From contig JAJAGP010003265.1 in assembly GCA_025084515.1 (NCBI GenBank), forward strand, positions 1-64,000: DNA of 64,000 nt. The letters are read 5' to 3'. A program made the translations under genes and the position numbers. The notes beneath the pieces are model-generated. The model saw nothing but the letters and a program-made list of their open reading frames with translations, did no database searches and was not told where the DNA came from. Numbering within the stretch: position 1 is the first letter of the stretch; every line of letters begins with the position of its first letter. The stretch comes from Ancistrus triradiatus. Lineage: Eukaryota; Chordata; Actinopteri; Siluriformes; Loricariidae. Shown here piece by piece: positions 58,939 through 63,413 of the stretch.

Positions 58939-61914
58939 ATGTATATATGTATATCTATATCTATATATCTATATCCCTGCTCAGATTGTGGAAATTATAT
59001 TATATTATGCCTGTATCTATATACACACATACATACAGTTGTTTATCTGATTTTGTCTCACTTGTATTCAATAAACCTTTCCTTTCGTTTAAAAAATCCT
59101 GCTTCTCGGTGAGACGTCATCCACTGAGATCCCTCGCTCACTAGCAGATCTCATGGAATCAGATATGGACTGATTTTAGAGTGTTCATGTTGGTTTTCTG
59201 TGTAACTGGTTTTCCTTAATTCTCCCCAAAGGAATGAAATGTTGCACCGATTTAGCATTAAAATCAAACCACTAAGGCCATGGTATAAGAAGATGTAGAA
59301 AGACAATTTTACCAATGATCAGGTAGAGATCGGAGAGCTGAGTTGAAGAAAATCCAATAATCAGACTTTCAGTGTCACAGTACAGTGATGCAACAGATTT
59401 TGGGAATTTGACAAGGTTTGCTTCCTTCGGCTCTTCTACAGAAAAAGAGAAGATCTGTTAGTTTTGTTTCATAGTGTGTTGCATACATTAATATAAAGAT
59501 GTCTGTTTGCTGATCTCATACCAACGTGTAATGATAAAATTACATAATGATACCTGTCTGATCTTCCACATGTTGAGTTGTAGTCTGAGTTGTGTGTGCT
59601 GTTCTAGTAGTAGCTTGTGTTACTGTTGTAGTGGTGTTCTCAGAAGGTGGAGATCTTCCTGTGTGATCTTCCACATGTTGAGTTGTAGTCTGAGTTGTGT
59701 GTGCTGTTCTAGTAGTAGCTTGTGTTACGGTTGTAGTGGTGTTCTCAGAAGGTGGAGATCTTCCTGTGTGATCTTCCACATGTTGAGTTGTAGTCTGAGT
59801 TGTGTGTGTCGTTCTAGTAGTAGCTTGTGTTACTGTTGTAGTGGTGTTCTCAGAAGGTGGAGAAACAGTAATTGTTTTTTCTGGGGATGAGGTTGTTTTT
59901 GTTGGATGTGTTATTGGAACTGTAGTCATCTGTGAAGGTGAAGGAACAGTAATGGTGGATGGTGATGATGTTGAACTTGCTGTTTTTGGGTGTGGAACTG
60001 TAGTTTTCTTCATCAGTGTAGAAACAGTAATGGTGCTTGTTGGTGTTTCTGAAGTTGTTGTTGGTGGACGAGTGGTTGCCTGACTTGTTGGAAGATGAGG
60101 AACATGTTGAACACAAAAGATCTTTGCCCTGCACTGCTCATCTTTCTTATTAATATACTTCAGCTCAGCACGATCCTGTAAGGAGAAAATAGAAATTAGT
60201 GTCATGTCATGTCTGGCATTATATCTATAGAATTAGAAAGTCATTTGACTGGGTGATGGTACCTTCACTCCTGGGTTCTGCACTTGGATAAAGAGATCGT
60301 CTTCAACTGTCCAATATATGAATCCAGGTTGTTTATCATTCTGTTGCAGGGAAGAAGCTTCCAGATCTGGAATAATGATCAAAGATTTATGATCTACAGT
60401 TAGAACATTACATGTTACATTCAGATGATTTCTGATTCTCTTGGAGTCTAAATGTTGTGTGTCCTTCATCACAGCCCTGCTAAAATTAAAACATTAGTGC
60501 CACGGCAGCATCTGGAGGCACCACCAGAGAGCAGCAGTGGCACTCTGTAGAGTTTAAGAGGTCATGCTGGTGAACTACAGTGCCCAGTAGTCATTGCACA
60601 GTCATATGACTATGCACTTATTCTTGATGACCTGCACCTGGCAGATGTGATATTTAAACCAGCTAGATTCAGTGTTACTGTGGCTTCTTTCCATACGTTT
60701 CTGCTAGTAATAGGTTAGAAATAATTGATTGTTACTAGGTTATAAAGAAGAAAGATCATTCAATGTAAAGACAAGTCAATTTGTAGAACTGTAGGAAGTG
60801 AGAAAACTGCATTGGGAATTTTGTTGGCAAAAGAAAGGACGTCAATAAACTACTGAGAAGTAGGTGAAAGAGATTTAAGTTTTGAGGAATTCCTATGAGT
60901 ATAAACAAGCCTCATTTCGGTTTATGAGATTTGGGAGTTGCCATCTCAGCCTCTGTTGGAGAAGATTGTATATCATTTAGATAGGGAAGCCATTTTGTGT
61001 TTGCAGCCACCATTTTGTGTTGAGCCCTTGGTTTTATTTATTTATTTTTTTTTTTACCAATTTGCACCCAACCTCTTTGGAGTGCACTGACTACCAGACA
61101 CTCGAGTAGAGCTGTGGTGCAGTAGTATTTGATATGCGTTTGAACCCTGACCTCCTAGGGTCAAATCCTGCAGCAATCACACACTCTTAAATCAGACCCT
61201 CATATGAACATTTGATTAAAAAAAAAATAATAATAATATTTAGAATTATGAAACATCAGGGCTGGTTTCACCTCTAGCACTCCCAGAGGGTGAAACCAGT
61301 ATTGCTCTGTGTCTGGGTCCTACCAGCCACTGTAGTGACATGAGATGTATGGTAATACTTATGTTTTACCTTGGATTTAAGCACCCTTCAATCCACTTTT
61401 CGATGTGTGCAGAAAACGTGTTGTTGATTTTAAGCATTTCAGGTGAAGCTGTTTTGTTTTGGAGATCATTGTGGTATTCTAAAATCACTTTGCTGTTTTC
61501 ATATTGAATTTTGATTTTAACTTACCCACAGATCTTTCATTTTTCAGTTCCTTAGCATTCAGTTTCACAGTAGCATGATTGTTATCACACTGAAGCTCAG
61601 GAAGTGGTAGATCTGATCCAGATGTGGATGTTGGACAGGTTTCATTTCTCATGAAGTCCTCTTTCATGTTGCTGTTGGAGTGGATCAGTTTCGCCGAGAA
61701 CTGCTTCTTGGGGAGGTCCTGAGGTGGAGGAAGTTAACCATGAACCACATCCTGTTAGAATTGCACCAAGACAATTAAGTTTGGAGTAAAATGATTCTTA
61801 CCCATTGGTCCAGGAAACATCCGTTAAAGAAGATCCTGATCAGTGAGAAAGGCTGGAGCTCAATGTGACTGCACTCCTCTAGCAGATGTTCCACCAAAAT
61901 CTGAGGTTTGTCAT
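18553..61914 (-). CDS. Large modular mucin-like secreted protein gene (5'-partial), six tandem five-exon modules
   Basis: I can define 28 exons with GT-AG junctions over 43.4 kb. Each module is E (about 40 aa), A (38), B (64), C (35) and D (variable Thr/Ser/Pro-rich linker). Intron phases repeat as E-A 1, A-B 0, B-C 1, C-D 0, D-E 1, so each module is symmetrical. Exon lengths sum to 6,833 bp, which after the two leading split-codon bases gives exactly 2,277 codons ending in TGA. No internal stop occurs. Six cysteines per module are conserved: E (L/S-x-C-D), A (EEC and NGC), B (TCP and LQCD) and D (FCVQH). No membrane segment is seen, so secretion is inferred; a signal peptide would lie outside the window. 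The protein is not one I recognise. The N-terminal half of each globular part resembles a ZP-N domain by cysteine spacing (inference). Long introns hold nested transposons. Confidence 0.85.
21430..21715 (+). repeat. Possible LINE 5' fragment in the E5-A6 intron
   Basis: The plus strand has a segment ending GTGAGATTTGGATCTTTGAA that resembles the start of an endonuclease ORF (VRFGSLN) in a fish LINE family whose proteins are often named craniofacial development protein 2-like. The similarity is from memory and the piece is short. The rest of this 911-bp intron (21178-22088) shows nothing else. Confidence 0.35.
22331..24150 (-). CDS. Module 5 of the large gene (E4 as part of a fused exon, A5, B5, C5, D5)
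   Basis: Exons: E4 is the 3' part (about 24024-24150) of the fused D4-E4 exon; then A5 23223-23335, B5 22947-23139, C5 22665-22762 and D5 22331-22577. A5 ends FLEKW. C5 is 98 bp, two codons shorter than the other C exons, and is the most altered (VLDASSLQVKNKQLGMWRV). D5 has the shortest linker (82 codons in the exon), with TTINPSTITTTSPPSTIT. The E-A intron carries an old Tc1 fragment. Confidence 0.85.
23598..23955 (-). repeat. Old Tc1 N-terminal fragment in the E4-A5 intron
   Basis: This matches the part of the 8985-10577 Tc1 family between about 9940 and 10310: TTAGCCCATATGAGAGAGGC, CTCTTGGGGTGATC and CCAAACTCTTTAGAG. It has many changes and no ends, so it is an old internal fragment. Confidence 0.7.
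24024..41031 (-). CDS. Module 4 of the large gene (exons E3, A4, B4, C4, fused D4-E4)
   Basis: Exons: E3 40909-41031, A4 39971-40083, B4 39692-39884, C4 24475-24578, D4-E4 24024-24387. E3 is close to E1 (EPKEANLVKFQKS, then SLYCDTESLI). The B-C intron is about 15.1 kb and contains the L2 > Tc1 > Gypsy nest. B4 ends KDETSL before the donor instead of KNERSV. D4 and the next E exon form a single 364-bp exon: the linker runs TYSDTTSYEEADDESQKSDI straight into the LSCDSES motif. Frame and end phases are preserved. Confidence 0.85.
24700..25715 (+). pseudogene. Decayed Ty3/Gypsy pol fragment
   Basis: Within the B4-C4 intron, plus-strand frames at 25081-25263 read HKNHLVLEYAWLGTPNPYLD, which corresponds to the end of a Gypsy protease (LGYPWL...HNP-type). 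At 25600-25700 FTKLDLHKTYHLLHI matches the RT block FTKLDLRNAYHLVRI. Between them, near 25490-25560, lies KLLGSALIIWV-type debris of the early RT. The 5' part (24700-25020) could be LTR-derived but lacks defined ends. It is a family different from the 27.4-34.6 kb element. Confidence 0.65.
25774..26600 (+). pseudogene. L2 ORF1 remnant
   Basis: The first part (25774-26064) has CDRCRLVASLTQKIVVLEAR (second CxxC pair and coiled coil). The second, in another frame (26036-26263), carries VIGDSILRHVKLA with the SGNH Ser. The third (26368-26600) has WDGVHHTQEGAAL with the Asp-His pair. Two frame changes and a disrupted Asn block near 26245 make it non-functional. Confidence 0.8.
27405..28217 (+). 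repeat. Gypsy left LTR
   Basis: It is 813 bp from TGTTGGGG to CTAACA. A TATAA (GCATATAACCGCC, about 27590) lies in the U3/R region, and TAAATAAACTCG near 28115 gives a polyadenylation signal. It matches 33738-34567 almost throughout. Confidence 0.9.
28234..29301 (+). CDS. Gypsy Gag (355 aa, intact ORF)
   Basis: The ORF starts 17 bp after the left LTR (MEPAGQQAAP) and is open to TGA at 29299-29301. Residues about 15-60 form a heptad-like helix region (LLASLLESNRLLTRQLERL), followed by a Pro/Ser-rich stretch and a capsid-like region with GRALTWAEAVL and the VSDYAVEFWALAADAGWNE segment. Near the C-terminus is a single zinc knuckle of C-x2-C-x4-H-x4-C form, at residues 332-345 (CAYCEESGHHVQHC). 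The retrotransposon Gag assembles the particle and binds its RNA. This is the only intact long ORF of the element. Pol follows in another frame. Confidence 0.88.
   Translation: MEPAGQQAAPSVPVEMTLDRQQVWLQQHDKLLASLLESNRLLTRQLERLTTSVNQLSPSPPQSGDLAAGSQTPSTVISSFPSSASAAAPLEPPAGPPTDTLTPVGPPITHPEPFSGDLTRCRGFLMQCGLVFRQRPLAFVSDVNRVSYIVGLLQGRALTWAEAVLSRGRLEELLYNDFLCRFRAVFDHPNHGEAASGRLMCLRQGSRSVSDYAVEFWALAADAGWNEPALREAFRSGLSDRLRDDLAVRDDPPDLQSLVDLAIRLDRRIHARRLERASRLVQVAPAVRTRPAAAVPFPSPSPSVMEDPEPMQLGHARLSAAERARRRELGLCAYCEESGHHVQHCVVRPKDPARP
29298..29681 (+). pseudogene. Gypsy protease region
   Basis: It opens at the gag stop in a different frame, which may mean programmed frameshifting or a plain indel. 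The aspartic protease active site is LVDSGAEENLID (about residues 38-49), and the end shows TPLVLGHPWL, the flap-to-C-terminal motif of Gypsy proteases. A TAG at 29679-29681 stops it. The reading continues beyond the stop into the VDYHDLRQVFSKT linker before RT, then shifts frame near 29855. Confidence 0.85.
29855..31090 (+). pseudogene. Gypsy reverse transcriptase and RNase H
   Basis: A frame open from 29648 to the TGA at 31088-31090 covers the RT from the NLPPHRPYDCAIELLPG entry. RT motifs in order: LRPCIDYRGLN, FTKLDLRNDYHLVRI, MPFGLSNAPAVFQ and VYLDDILIFS (catalytic YLDD at 30371-30382). RNase H follows with FIVEVDASDMGAGAVLS, NRELLAVKLALEEW and VVWTDHRNLEY, holding the acidic residues. 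The TGA falls just before the end of RNase H and cuts the polyprotein before integrase. Catalytic residues are otherwise preserved. Confidence 0.9.
31091..33700 (+). pseudogene. Gypsy integrase remnants
   Basis: Pieces appear in several frames. 31442-31610 has the zinc-finger end (ACTTCARAKASHQPPAG) and the core start (WLHIAADFVTGLPVSDG, first catalytic Asp). 31660-32090 does not look like integrase. 32100-32560 again has core debris (EVLFNTAFSKIQCGFPLDIV, LQLAWAEYAL). 33290-33680 has the C-terminal part: a RFIGPFPVLKV-like end and STWSILEGYGPEERSWVP, resembling a chromodomain. G, C and A homopolymers are abundant here, so part of the damage may be sequencing error. Confidence 0.75.
33725..33737 (+). 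promoter_or_regulatory. Gypsy polypurine tract
   Basis: A run of G residues ends just before the right LTR's TGTTGGGG, the place where plus-strand DNA synthesis is primed in LTR elements. Confidence 0.75.
33738..34567 (+). repeat. Gypsy right LTR
   Basis: It is 830 bp, beginning TGTTGGGGTTCGC and ending CCCCTAACA, followed by the TAGAA duplication. It has a TCATTTGCACACGATCC insertion near 33785 absent from the left LTR, plus small indels. Confidence 0.9.
34690..35520 (+). pseudogene. Tc1 transposase remnant
   Basis: The best preserved part (35190-35387) reads [20 protein letters not shown], with the second catalytic Asp block, then EWPNQSPDLKPIENL with the Glu block. The HTH and first Asp regions are scattered in other frames (PRTTRRDMRAG-like near 34815; WSGENKIKLFG near 35020). 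The 5' end of the transposase gene is missing: only parts from the linker on are seen. Confidence 0.75.
35819..36740 (+). mobile_element. 5'-truncated L2 inserted in the L2 endonuclease
   Basis: This copy begins within the last codons of the RT (RNSDTLQNF-, then SRLKTYLFMQA) and continues through the complete 3' UTR and TGACTTGACTTGA tail. The host L2 reads GAGCTAT before it and CTATCTCTAA after it, so CTAT is a likely short target duplication. It is a classic 5'-truncated LINE copy, in the same orientation as its host. Confidence 0.82.
37090..38690 (+). pseudogene. L2 reverse transcriptase remnant
   Basis: Open pieces are 37502-37687 (SNYRPMSNLPFLSKIIEKA), 37783-38049 (LSWFKSYLTDRYQFV, GVPQGSVLGLLLFSLYML), 38113-38427 (VTFDSDLSFDAHISNITR) and 38443-38658. 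The catalytic YADD has become YAND at about 37970-37981, and many stops and shifts separate the blocks. The 3' UTR follows from 38690. Confidence 0.8.
40084..40908. other. E3-A4 intron without recognised elements
   Basis: This 825-bp intron has no named repeat. The part near 40680-40850 resembles 59095-59260, downstream of E1, so the E1 and E3 flanks are homologous. Confidence 0.5.
41150..43263 (-). CDS. Module 3 of the large gene (exons E2, A3, B3, C3, D3)
   Basis: Exons: E2 43156-43263, A3 42452-42564, B3 42177-42369, C3 41733-41836, D3 41150-41645. E2 is the shortest E exon (36 codons; ADDEPHKSDITLYCDSES) and carries VIVGFSS. B3 begins NLGKKQYSVKLIQ rather than DLHKKQ. C3 is the most diverged C exon (KPDFIQWKDKGDLFIQVKN). 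D3 has a 165-residue linker of Thr, Ser, Pro and Val, ending TTTQHVEDQTG like D1. This is the only module with no large transposon inside it. Confidence 0.85.
43367..44885 (-). mobile_element. Tc1 element (GTGGGGCAAAAAAGT family), near full length
   Basis: It lies in the D2-E2 intron, its right end only 27 bp from the D2 splice donor. The left end is CAGTGGCCAAAAAAGTATTT, preceded by TA at 43365-43366. The right end is the complement of CAGTGGGGCAAAAAAGTATT, followed by CA in place of TA. The transposase reads on the minus strand. The length is 1,519 bp. Confidence 0.88.
43575..44578 (-). pseudogene. Tc1 transposase (frameshifted)
   Basis: The N-terminus (ATG at about 44578) reads MAKAKELSKDTRKKIVDLYQ and has the HTH segment STIGKLVGVNKSAVGAIV. 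A middle region around 44100-44400 is in other frames. The C-terminal block (43575-43937) has [20 protein letters not shown] with the second catalytic Asp, and SQSPDLRPIENMWRELK with the Glu, before a frameshift alters the end. At least two frame changes are needed to join the blocks, so no full product is made. Confidence 0.82.
44912..59435 (-). CDS. Module 2 of the large gene (exons E1, A2, B2, C2, D2)
   Basis: Exons: E1 59313-59435, A2 47987-48099, B2 47699-47891, C2 45264-45367, D2 44912-45176. E1 encodes EEPKEANLVKF then SLYCDTESLIIGFSS and SDLYLI. The E-A intron is 11.2 kb because of a nested Tc1/L2/Penelope-like block and an LTR element. The B-C intron is 2.3 kb and holds a hAT element. 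D2 is short (88 residues, with TTTITISTT-type sequence). All splice sites are GT-AG. B2 differs slightly from the others (TCPTSKTRSD). Confidence 0.85.
45490..46140. repeat. Old intron repeat with tRNA-like segment (module 2 copy)
   Basis: This part of the B2-C2 intron is clearly similar to 60480-61200 in the B1-C1 intron. It contains GAGCTGTGGTGCAGCAGTAG and a GGATCAAATCCCAC segment that resembles a degraded A/B-box pair of a SINE. Because both modules share it, it predates at least one duplication. Confidence 0.55.
46355..46452. repeat. (TA)n/(TATG)n microsatellite
   Basis: About 30 TA units are followed by TGTA/TATG units inside the hAT element. Short ORFs over it are artefacts. Confidence 0.95.
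46465..46810. repeat. Tandem repeat, about 85-bp unit, four copies
   Basis: The unit includes AATCAGATTATGCCTAAAA and a TTAGACAAATTTATATGTGAA-like part, repeating about every 85 bp with divergence. It lies within the hAT element. Confidence 0.75.
49136..49605 (+). pseudogene. L2 ORF1 esterase remnant
   Basis: It has VIGDSILRHVKLATPLGTP (Ser block), VHVGANDIYLHQ (Asn block) and, after a deletion near 49380, WDGVHPTREGAAL (Asp-His block). The N-terminal zinc-ribbon and coiled-coil regions are missing. Confidence 0.78.
49853..50480 (+). pseudogene. L2 endonuclease with an inserted ORF1 patch
   Basis: It starts normally (LCLTETWIRPDEYLALNE). After a poly-G run at about 49993 it switches to ORF1 sequence (LWSLNSWLSKWCSENN, 50014-50100), then returns to the endonuclease at DKELG and LILNVTDPSLWKSKPHSF. 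The return junction equals that of the L2 at 63.4 kb. Confidence 0.8.
50487..51230. other. Unidentified insertion within L2
   Basis: This is 740 bp of G/C- and A-rich sequence between L2 endonuclease and Penelope-like coding DNA. It has a tandem TTGTTGATCACTACC stretch at its left edge and CAGTACCCCTCCAAGGGGCT near 51070. It may be the upstream part of the Penelope-like element or a separate insertion. I do not recognise it. Confidence 0.45.
51231..51975 (+). pseudogene. Penelope-like element, GIY-YIG endonuclease end
   Basis: The ORF 51267-51671 reads PYVAGTSEQLRHIFAKHRVS, then NVVYAVKCREDCQELYIGET, a GIY-YIG-type active region (VYAVKC...LYIGET), and AQHRRATSSG. After a frame change near 51630 it continues with REERWFERGVKEAIFVK and RPSLNRGGGLR, the conserved end that holds the catalytic Glu region. 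This arrangement is that of the C-terminal endonuclease of Penelope-like retroelements in fish. The RT is absent, as expected for a 5'-truncated copy. L2 RT resumes at about 51976. Confidence 0.85.
51924..51954 (+). ncRNA. Hammerhead-like hairpin in the Penelope-like 3' region
   Basis: CTGAAGA (51924-51930) is followed by a 6-bp stem, GTCACT (51932-51937) with AGTGAC (51944-51949), and then GAAAC. The arrangement matches a hammerhead ribozyme core (CUGANGA, stem II, GAAA), known from Penelope-like elements. One extra A lies between core and stem, so activity is uncertain. Confidence 0.45.
51976..52680 (+). pseudogene. L2 reverse transcriptase, N-terminal part
   Basis: The open piece 51973-52419 has FFNDKIENIRHKTQ and VIKPLIKKVTLDPCVISNYR, typical of the L2 RT start. 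A second (52533-52680) has LVLLDLRATFDTIDHDNLLN, the first catalytic Asp block. The YADD and C-terminal blocks are deleted. Confidence 0.8.
53799..54188 (-). pseudogene. Tc1 transposase N-terminal part
   Basis: The ORF MAKTKELSMEKKIVDLHQAV holds the paired HTH region (VGVNKSTVGATVRKWK, then RSGAPRKISSHGVKMIMRPV) and runs about 110 residues. The C-terminal part lies beyond the L2 insertion at 48376-48717 ([20 protein letters not shown], catalytic Asp block). The first catalytic region near 53700-53790 is out of frame. Confidence 0.8.
54774..55087 (+). repeat. Left LTR (314 bp, shortened)
   Basis: It contains CTATTTAAACAGC (TATA-like) near 54927 and GAATAAACGGC (polyadenylation signal) near 55012. 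Compared with the right LTR it lacks about 300 bp after TTCGCGATGT (about 54990). Confidence 0.88.
55105..55560 (+). pseudogene. Gag-like fragment of the LTR element
   Basis: From the ATG at 55105 (METAGGHVTPIRSVLL) the frame encodes a Gypsy-type Gag segment: LPDEFNGDPLKYGDFVDHCS, FFSEYERVFFVYRCLTGPAL and LQLFESLWERFSPATL. It continues about 150 residues, with the last part (ARCRRASSVLCS) no longer Gag-like. The start seems real because it follows the LTR by 17 bp, as in the 28.2-kb element. No zinc knuckle is found. Confidence 0.7.
56010..57110 (+). repeat. 30-bp minisatellite array
   Basis: The unit is 30 bp with core CACGTCGTCCACGACTC and GCTCTGCAGCC. In one frame it would encode a decapeptide HVVHDSALQP. 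There are about 30 imperfect copies with many one-base indels. Early units vary (CTGCTGTCAAGCATCACGTC type). Confidence 0.9.
57085..57400 (+). repeat. 27-bp minisatellite array, AAGCGTCGCCTCGTC type
   Basis: About ten units based on CTGCTCACAAGCGTCGCCTC and GTCGTCT. It is the transition between the neighbouring arrays and shares the GTCGTC core. Confidence 0.85.
57400..58075 (+). repeat. 27-bp minisatellite array, GCCGTCGACTCAGCCC type
   Basis: About 24 units of CTCACGCCGTCGACTCAGCC with CGTCTGC, changing to CACGTCGTCGACTC near the right end. Scattered single-base insertions break any frame. Confidence 0.9.
58256..58873 (+). repeat. Right LTR (618 bp) with internal tandem repeats
   Basis: It starts TGTCACGGTTTCGCC after a G-rich tract and ends CGTCGTGACA. 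Between about 58478 and 58770 it has four to five repeats of about 60 bp (GGTTAAAGCCCGCTTT with ACCAGCT and GGCTACTTTGTGTTCG), absent from the left LTR. Confidence 0.88.
58880..58975. repeat. (TA)n-(GATA)n microsatellite
   Basis: TATATATATA then about ten GATA units, then degenerate TATC/TATA. It is bordered on the right by a 21-bp arm that is the reverse complement of the flank on the far side of the LTR element. Confidence 0.92.
59553..59867 (-). repeat. Three 105-bp repeats in exon D1
   Basis: Plus-strand CCTGTGTGATCTTCC recurs every 105 bp (59553, 59658, 59763). The encoded unit is 35 residues, with SPPSENTTTTVTQATTR and a HVEDHTGR end. It is part of the coding exon. Confidence 0.9.
59554..61914 (-). 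CDS. Module 1 of the large gene (exons A1, B1, C1, D1)
   Basis: Exons: A1 61802-61914, B1 61526-61718, C1 60263-60366, D1 59554-60175. A1 reads DDKPQILVEHLLEECSHIEL at its start and ends with FLDQW before GTAAGA. B1 carries TCPTSTSGSDLPLPELQC. C1 reads LEASSLQQNDKQPGF, then DDLFIQVQNPGVK. D1 starts DRAELKYINKKDEQCRAKIF and becomes a 207-residue linker rich in Thr, with three copies of a 35-residue repeat at its end. The E exon that should precede A1 is not found between 61915 and 64000. The B-C intron is 1,159 bp and contains a repeat shared with module 2. Confidence 0.85.
60480..61350. repeat. Old intron repeat with tRNA-like segment (module 1 copy)
   Basis: This is the counterpart of 45490-46260. 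It includes GAGCTGTGGTGCAGTAGTAT and GGTCAAATCCTGC, and later GGTTTCACCTCTAGCACTCC, also present at 46213. It lies between C1 and B1. Confidence 0.55.
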
Positions 61915-62212
61915 CTGAGAGGAGACAAGAGTCGATAAAGTCAGAGTTAGCATTGTAGCCCAGATAAAGGATCCAGATATAGAATGTACAGTGAATGAGA
62001 ACATGGTGATACAGTGCAAATTATTTTCTCACAATAATTCAGATCATTGTTTTAAGGTGTTTTATAGAGTGCTGCAAAATTTCCTGCAAATAGCTTTAAT
62101 CAATCTGCTTCCTACATCAGATAAAATGAGGTTTTACTGATTCTGTTTTCATACAATACGAATGGATGGCACATGGAATGCGGAACAGGATAAACCTCTC
62201 AAAGGCAAAGTG

Positions 62213-62326
62213 TCAAGTCAAGTCAAGTCAGATCTATTTATATAGCACTTTTTACAATGGAGCATTGTCTCAAAGCAACTTTACAAGTTTAGGTTATCTC
62301 CTAACAACTACGTCCAATCCCAAGTG
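62213..62326 (-). repeat. L2 3' tail fragment
   Basis: This is 114 bp of the L2 3' end on the minus strand, starting GTCAAGTCAAGTCAAGTCAG on the plus strand. Intron-like sequence related to 40330-40450 continues on both sides. Confidence 0.85.
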
Positions 62327-62610
62327 AGCACTTTCCTGTGCTATGACTGAGTGTTTTTAGGTTCTGGAATTTTTTCATCATTGCTTTAACTCATGTTCTG
62401 GTGTAGTAAATTCCCCACATCTTAAACTAATTGTAGTTTTAGAAGGGCACATCCAGACATTAGAGAAGGCAAGGTCAGCTACTAGCTGGGCAGATCTGGA
62501 TGCCAATGGTGTAGTTAGTGCCCCTGCTCCGGCAGCGCCCTCGCAACAGGGCAAATGGATGATGGTCGGCGATGTTGTTGTAAGGCTATCCCACCTGAGC
62601 ACCACTCTAC

Positions 62611-62925
62611 CCAGGCCACTTAATGCCGATGTGCATATTTCACATTTTATTGGAACTATGACTCCATGACTTTAGCTTCGTTCTTACATTTATCATCTAC
62701 GCCGCCCAAGGAGGTTGGGTTCCTTTTTGAGTCTTGGCCCTACCAAGGTTTCTTCCTATAACACTCAGGGAGTTTTTCCTTGAGACTGTCGCCCTAGGCT
62801 TACTCAATTTGGCATTTGATGTAGTTATTAGGAGATAATCTAAACTTGTAAAGTTGCTTTGAGACAATGCTCCATTGTAAAAAAGCGCTATATAAATAGA
62901 TCTGACTTGACTTGACTTTACTTGA
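62611..62925 (+). repeat. L2 3' end inserted within L2
   Basis: This is the last 315 bp of an L2, from GGCCACTTAATGCCGATGTG to a TGACTTGACTTGAC tail, placed inside ORF1. Host sequence ACTCTACC before it and TTTACCTGCTC after it suggest a short duplication. Confidence 0.8.
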
Positions 62926-63413
62926 CTTTACCTGCTCACGTGTCCAACAGGTTTACCCTCCTCAGTGATGTACCCACTGAGCAGCCTGATAGAAGAGCTC
63001 TGGTCATAGGTGACTATTTTACGACAACTGAAACTAGCACCCCATTAGGGACACTAGCAGCTAGAGTTCTCTGTATCCCGGGAGCCAGAGTACTGGACAT
63101 TGTAACGAGTCTTAGTGATCTCGAGAGCCGCAGATTCTCTAGGATAGTTATTCATGTAGGGGCTAATGATATACGCCTTCGCCAGTCAGAGGTTACTAAG
63201 GCTAATTTTGTAGAGGTGGTTAGAGTGGCGAAGACGATGTCCGATGCAGTAGTGTGCTCTGGCAGTATCCCAATGCGGCGAGGTGACCAAGCCTACAGCA
63301 GATTGTGGTCGCTAAACAGCTGGCTGTCAAAGTGGTGTTCTGAAAACAACGTGGGCTTTATAGACAATTGGACAACCTTTGAGGGTAAGCCTGGACGTAG
63401 CCATAATTTTTGA
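62922..63413 (+). pseudogene. L2 ORF1 fused by deletion to endonuclease
   Basis: The ORF has VIGDYFTTTETSTPL where other copies have VIGDSILRHV, so the catalytic Ser is lost. The Asn block VHVGANDIRLRQ is present. After FIDNWTTFEGKPG it jumps to the endonuclease (RSHNF, then TELAVTTES in the next frame), losing the Asp-His block. No esterase activity is expected. Confidence 0.8.
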
